Below are positions 1 to 5,635 of a stretch of DNA of 8,321 nt, piece by piece (position 1 is the stretch's first letter; every line of letters begins with the position of its first letter). The stretch is from positions 1 through 8,321 of the forward strand of contig CAZSRL010000033.1 of the NCBI GenBank assembly GCA_964609615.1. Reading direction: 5' to 3'. The DNA is from CAZSRL01 sp964609615. GTDB taxonomy: Bacteria > Bacillota_I > Bacilli_A > RF39 > UBA660. The position numbers and the translations under genes are program-made. Below the pieces are notes generated by a model. It searched no databases. It was not told where the DNA came from and saw only the letters and a program-made list of their open reading frames with translations.

Positions 1-45
1 CTTTTATGAACATTCATGCACTCACTTGTGCACTTTACTTTTTAT

Positions 46-423
46 CTAACGAATTAATTTTTTTTCAGGATATTCTATTTCATTTGCTCTTTGGGGATCA
101 TATTTTTTTATCATTTCTAAATCTTCAGAGTTTCTTCTTACATTATTCATTACTGTATCATAAAAGCCAGTTGTATTATTTTCTTTAAACTCATTAATAC
201 TCATATTATTAGCAATATATTTTAATAAAGGCAAAATACTTTTTTTAAATTTTATATTTAAATCATAATATTTATTAATATCTCTTTCTTTAATATAATC
301 AAGTTCAGTTATAATATAATTAATAATTTCAACATCATCAGGTAAACAATTAATTGCGTTATTTAAACATTCTGCTCTTAACATAAGTTTATCATATTCG
401 CTTTGATTTTTAATTTTACTCAT
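46..423 (-). CDS. Hypothetical protein, 125 aa, unknown function
   Basis: I do not recognise this protein. It is 125 residues, has no signal peptide or membrane segment, and looks mostly alpha-helical, with charged helices at about residues 8-25, 33-50 and 55-72. The C-terminal third is polar (NNTTGFYDTVMNNVRR, then a KKYDPQRANE stretch). It has two cysteines (C19, C26) with no metal-site spacing. The start is supported by an AAAGGAGAGG ribosome binding site a few bases upstream and by an extended -10 promoter. The stop is TAG, whereas neighbours mostly use TAA. It has its own promoter behind the terminator of the prepilin-like gene, so it is probably a separate unit. A dyad over the promoter suggests it is repressible. 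It could be an accessory or phage-derived small protein, but nothing in the protein itself shows this. Confidence 0.7.
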   Translation of the reverse strand: MSKIKNQSEYDKLMLRAECLNNAINCLPDDVEIINYIITELDYIKERDINKYYDLNIKFKKSILPLLKYIANNMSINEFKENNTTGFYDTVMNNVRRNSEDLEMIKKYDPQRANEIEYPEKKLIR

Positions 424-445
424 ATTACCTCTCCTTTGGTTATGT

Positions 446-454
446 ATTATATCA
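446..454 (-). promoter_or_regulatory. Extended -10 promoter of the 125-aa hypothetical gene
   Basis: On the minus strand the sequence reads TGATATAAT, a perfect extended -10 (TGn plus TATAAT), about 23 bases before the ATG at 423. No good -35 is seen at 16-18 bases upstream (best candidates AGTAGA or TAGTAG), which is compatible with an extended -10 promoter. A strong ribosome binding site follows. Confidence 0.6.
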
Positions 455-466
455 CTTATCAGTGAT
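451..466. promoter_or_regulatory. Dyad over the promoter, possible repressor operator
   Basis: ATCACT-TATC-AGTGAT is a perfect 6-bp inverted repeat with a 4-bp spacer. It covers the extended -10 element and part of the spacer. With the flanking T at 450 it reads TATCACTTATCAGTGAT, close in form to operators of lambda-type helix-turn-helix repressors (half-site TATCAC/GTGATA). A repressor bound here would block RNA polymerase. It could also form a short hairpin, but it lies upstream of the expected transcription start. No regulator gene is in the window. Confidence 0.4.
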
Positions 467-488
467 TTCTACTAGTTTTTTTAAATTA

Positions 489-523
489 AACAAAAAAAAT
501 ATCTTACGATATTTTCTTTATTT
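489..523. repeat. 35-bp direct repeat, distal copy (3' end of prepilin-like gene)
   Basis: This 35-bp segment is identical to 2354-2388 and in the same orientation. It contains a complete terminator hairpin. It also carries, out of frame relative to the gene it now ends, a copy of the last codons of greA (IKKIS plus TAA at 504-506). The last lysine codon and stop (518-520) of the prepilin-like gene come from this repeat, read in a different frame. Similarity stops abruptly at both ends (488 against 2353, 524 against 2389). Confidence 0.9.
492..515 (-). terminator. Rho-independent terminator of the prepilin-like gene
   Basis: On the minus strand AAAATATC-GTAA-GATATTTT forms a perfect 8-bp stem (508-515 with 496-503). 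It is capped by a GTAA loop, a GNRA-type tetraloop closed by a C-G pair, and runs into an 8-base T tract (499-492). The stem begins three bases past the stop codon at 518-520. It is the same structure as the greA terminator. Confidence 0.75.
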
Positions 524-2296
524 AGTATTATTGCTTTTTTGAGTGATTTTTAAAAATCCATTATTTCCTTGCGTATTACAACTACAATCATATGTTCCAA
601 TTGAACCAACTGTATTAGAAGATGTTACAATATTTGTATTAATAAAGCTTCTTCCTGGTTTACCAGAGTTTGATAATCGATTAGTTGAAATACATTTTTT
701 ATAATATCCCGTTACATCTAAACACTCATTGTTTGATGAACTACATGTATAAAATGTACTTTTTTTGACTAAACACCCGCATTTTCTACAATTAATATAT
801 CTTTGACATCCGCATGCAGAATCTCTTTTTTTATTATATATGGCGCATCCACAAGATGATTTTTCACACATTTTATATCTGATACAAATCCTTTTTGTTC
901 CACTTGTTTTGTAGTTTTCACATCCACAAGATGCTACTCTACATCTATTGTATTGCTCACAACCAAATTCTTCCAATCTACAATATCTATAAGTTCTACA
1001 TCCACATCTTGGACACGCACGATATAAGCTGCAATTATTTAAATCTTTTACAACAGAAACTCTTATACATTTAATATAAGTATTTCCGGCACCTGAGCCA
1101 CCCCCATATTTTCCACTTTCACCATCTTTTGTAGGACTAACCTCATCTAATAAAGTGGTCCCTCTTTCACCTATTCCTCCAGCTGGACTACTGGAAAATT
1201 GAGACATATCACTTACTTCTAAAACATCAGTGTCAACTTTTTCTGTTATGGGTCCTCCTCCACCTCCTGCGGCTGCAAATGCAAGTTTTCCATTTACATA
1301 TACTCTTGTTGAGTCTCCACCATTATTTATAAAATATCCATCTCCATCTTGTCCACCACCAAATTTAGTTTCTTGTCCTCCAACTTCAATTTTAATAGTA
1401 TCCCCCATATTCAATTTTATTTCTGTTTCAAGTGTTGCACCTTTTGATTGTGAAACACCATTATTTTTTCCCTTTGCTCCTACAGCTTTAAACTTAAAAG
1501 TTCTTGGAAGATCAACAGTATATGTTCTTGAAATAGGTATGTAGTAATAATCTCCCTCAATTATTGATTTATATTTTACATCATATGACACTGTTTTTTC
1601 TTTTTCTTTTTCTTCACTTGTATATGTATAACTACAATCAATGCTAAACTCTTCAGCGTTGTTATATTTTTCTTCTTTTTCTTCTGTATAATTACATTGA
1701 ACCTCATCAGGCTCTTCAACATCTTGAGGTGAAATATTTAACCCATCAACATTTATTATTTTAATATTTTTAAAAGGATCAAATTCCTCTTCACTATCTT
1801 TTAATTCTTTATAATTTTCTATTAAAAATGTTTCATTAAGAAGATAAATTCCTGGAGCTGCAGGTTCCATATAAACTGCTAATAAGCCTTTATTATCCTT
1901 TCCGTCCACTACGGCTTCATCATAAGATAATTTTACATAACTTTTTTCATAATCAAACTCATCATTTGTTTTTGGGTTGATAATATTTTCATCAATTAAG
2001 TTATTTTTAAGAAGTTCTTCAAGTGTTAATTTAAAGAAAGTTCCCTCAACATTATATAAATTTTGTTTCAAAACTGACTTTTTTATGGTTGATTCATCAG
2101 ATAATGTTAATACTTCATCTTCTTTTTTTTCTAACCATACTTCAGCTGCGGTTTCAAATTCTTTTGTAATTCTATTATAATCTTTGTCTTTTGAATTATT
2201 TAACACTTTATTAAATGTTATAAAACCTGTAATACTAATTAAAAATATTACACAAACTGTTACAATTACTTCTATTAAAGTAAATCCATTTTTCAT
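518..2296 (-). CDS. Prepilin-like surface protein with interrupted glycine-rich domain and cysteine-rich repeats
   Basis: Residues 1-30 are a class III (type IV prepilin) signal: MKNG followed by FTLIEV, with cleavage expected after G4, glutamate at +5 (E9) and a hydrophobic helix to about residue 28. Residues 35-160 resemble a Firmicutes pseudopilin head (LTLEELLKNNLIDE... NPKTNDEF... YVKL). Residues 160-245 are very acidic and hold C201 and C221. From about 258 a glycine-rich domain of the ALK/LTK type begins (TYTVDLPRTFKFKAVGAKG, FGGGQDGDG, LAFAAAGGGGG, YGGGSGAGNTYI). It resumes after residue 545 and closes with NNGFLKITQ. Between the halves lie 22 cysteines in 126 residues. The start is fixed by AGGAGA 10 bases upstream and by the prepilin motif. 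The gene has its own promoter and terminator. Prepilin peptidase and pilus ATPase genes are not in the window. A role as a surface adhesin or minor pilin tip is inferred, not shown. Confidence 0.85.
   Translation of the reverse strand: MKNGFTLIEVIVTVCVIFLISITGFITFNKVLNNSKDKDYNRITKEFETAAEVWLEKKEDEVLTLSDESTIKKSVLKQNLYNVEGTFFKLTLEELLKNNLIDENIINPKTNDEFDYEKSYVKLSYDEAVVDGKDNKGLLAVYMEPAAPGIYLLNETFLIENYKELKDSEEEFDPFKNIKIINVDGLNISPQDVEEPDEVQCNYTEEKEEKYNNAEEFSIDCSYTYTSEEKEKEKTVSYDVKYKSIIEGDYYYIPISRTYTVDLPRTFKFKAVGAKGKNNGVSQSKGATLETEIKLNMGDTIKIEVGGQETKFGGGQDGDGYFINNGGDSTRVYVNGKLAFAAAGGGGGPITEKVDTDVLEVSDMSQFSSSPAGGIGERGTTLLDEVSPTKDGESGKYGGGSGAGNTYIKCIRVSVVKDLNNCSLYRACPRCGCRTYRYCRLEEFGCEQYNRCRVASCGCENYKTSGTKRICIRYKMCEKSSCGCAIYNKKRDSACGCQRYINCRKCGCLVKKSTFYTCSSSNNECLDVTGYYKKCISTNRLSNSGKPGRSFINTNIVTSSNTVGSIGTYDCSCNTQGNNGFLKITQKSNNTK
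692..1069 (-). other. Cysteine-rich repeat block inside the glycine-rich domain (residues 410-535)
   Basis: Twenty-two cysteines fall between C410 and C535. A degenerate unit close to CGCxxYxxC-R recurs: CGCRTYRYCR (431-440), GCEQYNRCR (445-453), CGCENY (457-462), CGCAIY (482-487), CGCQRYINCR (495-504) and CGCLVKK (506-512). The block is basic and rich in Tyr and Arg, unlike the acidic segment before it. It sits exactly between the GGGSGAGNTYI and GKPGRSFI parts of the glycine-rich fold, as an insertion. The even cysteine number and the expected extracellular location suggest disulfides. Metal binding is the alternative. Confidence 0.8.
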
Positions 2297-2326
2297 AATA
2301 CATATTTCTCCTATTTTTATAATTAC

Positions 2327-2355
2327 ATTATATTATAATTAATAATTATAAGCAA
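2327..2355 (-). promoter_or_regulatory. Promoter of the prepilin-like gene
   Basis: On the minus strand: -35 TTGCTT (2355-2350), a 17-bp spacer, and -10 TATAAT (2332-2327). The predicted start is near 2320, giving a leader of about 24 bases with AGGAGA (2312-2307). The -35 lies directly behind the T tract of the greA terminator, so the gene appears transcriptionally insulated from greA. The whole region is A+T-rich, which raises the chance of spurious hexamers. Confidence 0.6.
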
Positions 2356-2388
2356 CAAAAAAAATATCTTACGATATTTTCTTTATTT
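2354..2388. repeat. 35-bp direct repeat, proximal copy (3' end of greA)
   Basis: Identical to 489-523. Here it spans the last GreA codons, the greA stop and the whole terminator, so this is probably the ancestral copy. The distance between the two copies is 1865 bp, which holds exactly one gene with its promoter. Confidence 0.9.
2357..2380 (-). terminator. Rho-independent terminator of greA, overlapping its stop codon
   Basis: A perfect 8-bp stem (2373-2380 with 2361-2368) carries a GTAA loop (2372-2369) and an 8-base T tract (2364-2357). The greA TAA stop (2371-2369) lies in the loop and the last two codons lie in the upstream arm. Terminating ribosomes would therefore cover the hairpin. 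Confidence 0.75.
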
Positions 2389-2845
2389 CAACAGTATAAA
2401 CACCATCTGGTGATGCTACTTCAACTTTTTGTCCAACTTTTTTATTCATAATAGCAACTGCTATTGGACTTTCATTTGATATTTTATTATTAAATGGGTC
2501 TGCTTCTCTACTTCCAACAATTCTATATATTTCAGTATCATCTGGGTCTCCATCATACATAATTTCTACAGTTGATCCAACAGTGATAGCATCTTTGCTA
2601 ATTTTATCATCAATTATTGTAGCATTTTCCAATTCGTATTCTAATTCACTAATTCTTTTTTCCAATATTTCTTGATCTGTTTTTGCTTGATCATATTCAG
2701 CATTTTCAGATAAATCACCAAGGGCTCTTGCTTCCTTTAAAGATTGAGTTACTTCTGGTCTTTTATTAAGCTTTAAATCATTTAATTCTTCTTCAAGATT
2801 TAAGAATCCCTCTTTTGTAAGGAAAATTTGTTTTTCAGTTTTCAT
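2369..2845 (-). CDS. greA: Transcription elongation factor GreA
   Basis: GreA enters the secondary channel of RNA polymerase and stimulates cleavage of backtracked transcripts. At 158 residues it has the usual family length. Residues 1-78 form the antiparallel coiled coil, whose tip holds the family signature GDLSENAEYDQAK with the acidic pair D44 and E47 that coordinates the catalytic magnesium. Residues 80-158 form the FKBP-like domain, including SPIAVAIMNKKVGQKVEV. The start is fixed by GGAGGAGA about 7 bases upstream. A near-consensus promoter lies just before it. In Bacillus greA ends the yrr operon behind udk. Here udk is absent and greA is separated from trhP2 by a terminator and its own promoter. 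Confidence 0.98.
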   Translation of the reverse strand: MKTEKQIFLTKEGFLNLEEELNDLKLNKRPEVTQSLKEARALGDLSENAEYDQAKTDQEILEKRISELEYELENATIIDDKISKDAITVGSTVEIMYDGDPDDTEIYRIVGSREADPFNNKISNESPIAVAIMNKKVGQKVEVASPDGVYTVEIKKIS

Positions 2846-2870
2846 AATATTTCTCCTCCACTAAAGACAC

Positions 2871-2899
2871 ATAATACACGATTATTTATTAAATGTCAA
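2871..2899 (-). promoter_or_regulatory. Main greA promoter (P2)
   Basis: On the minus strand: a consensus -35 TTGACA (2899-2894), a 17-bp spacer, and -10 TATTAT (2876-2871). The predicted start is near 2864, leaving about 19 bases to the ATG with GGAGGAGA at 2859-2852. It is the best sigma-A promoter in the window. Confidence 0.8.
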
Positions 2900-2999
2900 G
2901 TTATTTAATTTTACTTATATTTTTTTAAATTATAACAATAAATTTATAATTAATATATAATTAATATTAAATACTACATTCCCTCTTTAGTGACTGCAT

Positions 3000-3028
3000 A
3001 TTATAACACAAAGATACACAAAAAGCAA
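3000..3028 (-). promoter_or_regulatory. Possible upstream greA promoter (P1)
   Basis: On the minus strand: -35 TTGCTT (3028-3023), a 17-bp spacer, and a perfect -10 TATAAT (3005-3000). The -35 is formed by the lower arm of the trhP2 terminator. A transcript starting near 2993 would have a leader of about 148 bases before greA. Its first bases contain CACTAAAGA (2992-2984), complementary to TCTTTAGTG (2867-2859) just before the greA ribosome binding site. Confidence 0.5.
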
Positions 3029-3041
3029 CTATTTGTTGCTT
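3020..3041 (-). terminator. Terminator of the ireB-trhP2 operon
   Basis: AAGCAAC-AAATA-GTTGCTT forms a perfect 7-bp stem (3041-3035 with 3029-3023), followed by TTT and a T-rich tail. The first bases of the stem overlap the trhP2 stop codon (3042-3040). The T tract is short, so some readthrough into greA is possible. Confidence 0.7.
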
Positions 3042-4239
3042 AAATCTTATTTGTTTTATTTGTTGGAACTCTAATAATATCAAATTTATTTACTTTTGTA
3101 TTTATTTTTATTTTTAATATTTCTTTTGGATGTCTAGCGGCACTTACAAATTCATTGTTTTGTGTTTTTATTTTATCTAATAAGAATCTATATGGTTTTC
3201 TATTAGGAGAAAATACTTCTAATGTATCTCCTATACTAAAATAGTTTCTTTGTTCAATTGTAGCTAGTTTTGTGTTTTCATCATAATCTAGTATAACAGC
3301 CAAAAAGTCTTTGTTTGTTTTTTCTTCTCTTCCGATATAATATTGTTCTTTTTCTGTTGGTTTTTTATTAAAAAATTGCGGTGTATTTTCTCTATTTGAT
3401 ACTCTATTCAAAGTTTTTTTAAAGTAATTTATATCCTTTTGTGTTAAAAGATTATTTTCTAAAAGTATTAATGCTTTTTTATATGTATTTACTACAGTAG
3501 CAATATAATATATACTTCTCATTCTTCCTTCTATTTTTAAAGAACATATTCCTAACTCTTTTAATTCTTTTAAATAATCAATCATATTTAAGTCTTTTGT
3601 TGCGATTGAAAAATCTTTTTTATTTTTGCTTTTATCAATAATATATTCAAATCTACAACTTTGAGAACATCCACCTCTATTAGCATCTCTTTTTGTTATA
3701 TAATTTGATAATATACATTTACCACTATAGCTACAACACATTGCTCCATGTATAAATGTTTCTAATTCTAATTTTGTATTTTCTTTTATTTCTTTTATAT
3801 CTTCTTTTGAACATTCTCTAGCTAAAACAACTCTTGTTACTCCAAGTTTTTCCCAAAACTTCATAGCATATTTATTTATTGTTGATGTTTGAGTAGATAT
3901 ATGTATTGGTATTGTTAATTTAAGCCTATTATGAGCCTCTATAACAGACATATCACTTACTATTATAGCATCAACCTTAGCGCTTTGTAATTTCTTTAGA
4001 TATCTATCTAATCCTTTTAAATCATTATTTCTTAATATCATATTTACAGTAACATATATTTTTTTATTTATTTTATGAGCATATTTAACAGCTTCTTTTA
4101 TTTCTTCTGTTGTGAAGTTTTTAGAATTAGCTCTCAAACTATATTCAACTCCGCCTATATATACAGCATCTGCTCCATAATAAAATGCCCACTTAAGTCT
4201 TTCCATATCCCCAGCAGGAGCTAAAATTTCTGGTATCAT
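3040..4239 (-). CDS. trhP2: Peptidase U32 family tRNA hydroxylation protein TrhP2 (YrrO)
   Basis: This U32 family member is not thought to be a protease. In Bacillus, YrrN and YrrO form the prephenate-dependent TrhP system that makes 5-hydroxyuridine at tRNA position 34. The start is MIPEILAPAGDMERLKWAFYYGADAVYIGG, typical of the TIM-barrel N-terminus. The U32 signature ETFIHGAMC is at 160-168. Cysteines C168/C169, C175, C191 and C195, in the order HGAMCC..SGKC...NRGGCSQSC, are the expected iron-sulfur ligands. TKDLNM and LKIEGRMRSIYY follow at 214-245. The C-terminal beta domain spans about 300-395. Its 399 residues are close to the family's usual length. The ATG overlaps the preceding stop as ATGA, with GGTAGGTGA as ribosome binding site. 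The other U32 branches (RlhA, UbiU/V) are less likely given the trmR neighbour. Confidence 0.93.
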   Translation of the reverse strand: MIPEILAPAGDMERLKWAFYYGADAVYIGGVEYSLRANSKNFTTEEIKEAVKYAHKINKKIYVTVNMILRNNDLKGLDRYLKKLQSAKVDAIIVSDMSVIEAHNRLKLTIPIHISTQTSTINKYAMKFWEKLGVTRVVLARECSKEDIKEIKENTKLELETFIHGAMCCSYSGKCILSNYITKRDANRGGCSQSCRFEYIIDKSKNKKDFSIATKDLNMIDYLKELKELGICSLKIEGRMRSIYYIATVVNTYKKALILLENNLLTQKDINYFKKTLNRVSNRENTPQFFNKKPTEKEQYYIGREEKTNKDFLAVILDYDENTKLATIEQRNYFSIGDTLEVFSPNRKPYRFLLDKIKTQNNEFVSAARHPKEILKIKINTKVNKFDIIRVPTNKTNKI

Positions 4240-5048
4240 TTAATGTCACCTACCTTATAATTAATATCATTATCTAAAAATATATTAAATCCATCTAATT
4301 CTATATTATCATTACTAATTCCTAATATAACTTCACTTATTTGTGAAGGTGTTAAATAATTTAAATTAATGATAAAATTATCAACACATTTTCTTAGTTC
4401 TTTTATATATTTATAACCACTAAATACATAATCATTAATAATAACTGTATTATCATTTTCTTCTTTAACAATTAATTTATGATCACTTACTTTTTCTTTT
4501 ATATTTAGTGTTTTCTTTTTACTATGTATTTTAAAATTTTTATAATAATTACTTATAAGTTTTCTATTACTATAAAATAATATATTTTTATTTATTATAT
4601 AATAATATAATGTTGAATTTGTTTTTTTCTTTATAGATTGTATTTCTTCTAATTTTAAATCATTATTAATAACAATATTCTTAATACCCAAACTTTCATA
4701 TAAATTTATAGTTTTATAATTAGTTATCATAGTTCTTTCATTTATAATAATTTTTTCTTTTTTTAATATATTGATAAGTCCTTTATCTTCAATAAAAAAA
4801 CCTTTAATATTTTTAAACTCTTTTAATAATTCTTTTAAATCATCAATTTCTTTACTATGTAGTACAACATTTATTAACACATATACATTATATTTAGTAG
4901 CGTATTTATTTATTTCTTTTAAGGTAAAAGAAATTTCTGTTGCGACACTATAATCTTTTAAAGGTAACAAAAAAAAGTTAAAACCACTATTATTAATGGT
5001 TTTTATTTGATTTTTTTTACTTGGTATAAATATAAAATTATTATTCAT
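4236..5048 (-). CDS. trhP1: Degenerate U32-family partner, TrhP1-like (YrrN)
   Basis: The position between trmR and trhP2 and the U32-like layout identify this as the YrrN counterpart, probable partner of TrhP2 in tRNA wobble-uridine hydroxylation. It has 270 residues, shorter than Bacillus YrrN at about 309. Visible U32 traits are ISFTLKEINKYATKYNVYVLIN (39-60), INLYESLGIKNIVI (114-127) and FYSNRKLISNY (158-168). The last aligns with SYSGKCILSNY (170-180) of TrhP2. At that site TrhP2's cysteines are replaced, and C221 is the only cysteine in the whole protein, so it cannot hold the iron-sulfur cluster by itself. A scaffold or tRNA-binding role is inferred. Its codon use is extremely A+T-rich, with long Lys/Asn/Ile runs. 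The ribosome binding site is AGAGGG. Its start shares one base with the trmR stop. Confidence 0.75.
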   Translation of the reverse strand: MNNNFIFIPSKKNQIKTINNSGFNFFLLPLKDYSVATEISFTLKEINKYATKYNVYVLINVVLHSKEIDDLKELLKEFKNIKGFFIEDKGLINILKKEKIIINERTMITNYKTINLYESLGIKNIVINNDLKLEEIQSIKKKTNSTLYYYIINKNILFYSNRKLISNYYKNFKIHSKKKTLNIKEKVSDHKLIVKEENDNTVIINDYVFSGYKYIKELRKCVDNFIINLNYLTPSQISEVILGISNDNIELDGFNIFLDNDINYKVGDIK

Positions 5049-5635
5049 TAACTATCCCTCTTTTTTGATATGCTCAATCCATCTCCTATAGATAAAAATA
5101 CTGTTTTAAAATCTTTATTATATTTTAAATAATCTATGTAGTTTTCTATTTTTTTAACTAAATTTCTTAAATTCTTTCCAGGTATTGTTTTACTTTTACC
5201 AACTAATCCATGAAATTCAATATTATCCGTTATTATAATACCTCCTTTATTTAAATTGGCTTGAAATTTTTTAAAAAAGTCAGTATTTTTTGTTTTAGCA
5301 GCATCTATAATAATTAAATCATATTTTTTAGGAAGTGCTATTTCTAAAGCGTTATTAAATACTAATTCTATTCTATCTGTTAAGTTAAATTTTTTAACAT
5401 TTTTAACTGCTTGAATAAATCTTGTTTGATCTTTTTCTATTGAAGTTATTTTTACATTTTCACTTACAAGAGCAAAAGAAATAGAAGAATAACCAATTGC
5501 TGTTCCTATTTCTAAAATAGATTCTATGTTATATGTTTTAATTAATTTTTTTATATAATTAAGTGCTTCTTTTTGCATTATAGGTATATTATTATTTAAT
5601 GCATATTTTTCTAATTCTTTTATTTCTTTATTCAT
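5048..5635 (-). CDS. trmR: tRNA 5-hydroxyuridine methyltransferase TrmR (YrrM), SAM-dependent O-methyltransferase
   Basis: This class I SAM-dependent O-methyltransferase is known in Bacillus to methylate 5-hydroxyuridine at tRNA position 34 to 5-methoxyuridine, the step after TrhP. Its 195 residues match the small-molecule/tRNA OMT family 3 fold. SAM motif I is LEIGTAIGYSS (41-51), the acidic ribose-binding residue is E67 in SIEKD, and the metal and catalytic region is DLIIIDAAK (106-114) with TDNIEFHGLVG (136-146). The ribosome binding site AGAAGG lies about 9 bases before the ATG, which shares one base with the mltG stop (TAATG). It is followed directly by both TrhP genes, so synthesis and methylation of the modified base are encoded together. 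A catechol-type OMT is the alternative from fold alone, and the context argues against it. Confidence 0.93.
   Translation of the reverse strand: MNKEIKELEKYALNNNIPIMQKEALNYIKKLIKTYNIESILEIGTAIGYSSISFALVSENVKITSIEKDQTRFIQAVKNVKKFNLTDRIELVFNNALEIALPKKYDLIIIDAAKTKNTDFFKKFQANLNKGGIIITDNIEFHGLVGKSKTIPGKNLRNLVKKIENYIDYLKYNKDFKTVFLSIGDGLSISKKRDS

Noticed and set aside
1..45. Possible start of another minus-strand gene (ATG near 17) or a terminator at TGCAC-TCACTT-GTGCA
   Set aside because: Only five codons remain before the window edge, no clear ribosome binding site is present, and the 5-bp stem lacks a T tract.
6..188. Plus-strand open frame of 60 codons over the 3' end of the hypothetical gene
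   Set aside because: Phe/Leu-rich antisense shadow with no ribosome binding site, lying opposite a supported gene.
692..1069. Cysteine-rich block as a frameshifted or non-coding stretch
   Set aside because: The frame stays open and the repeats are periodic. The glycine-rich domain resumes in the same frame with GKPGRSFI and NNGFLKI.
1230..1544. Plus-strand open frame with proline runs
   Set aside because: The prolines are the complement of the glycine codons of the prepilin-like protein. There is no ribosome binding site, and the reverse frame has clear domains.
1977..2180. Plus-strand open frame of 67 codons
   Set aside because: Antisense to the pseudopilin head, Ser/Phe-rich, with no start signals.
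2900..2975. AATTATAA...TTATAATT hairpin in the greA leader as a terminator or riboswitch
   Set aside because: The stem is pure A/T, no T tract follows on the minus strand, and no T-box or known riboswitch core was recognised. In this base composition it is expected by chance.
4236..4239. TGA as tryptophan (mycoplasma code)
   Set aside because: TGA ends the yrrN-like gene in an ATGA overlap, and the one tryptophan codon checked closely (W54 of the prepilin-like protein) is TGG.
4771..4953. Plus-strand open frame of 60 codons
   Set aside because: Antisense shadow of the yrrN-like gene, with no ribosome binding site.
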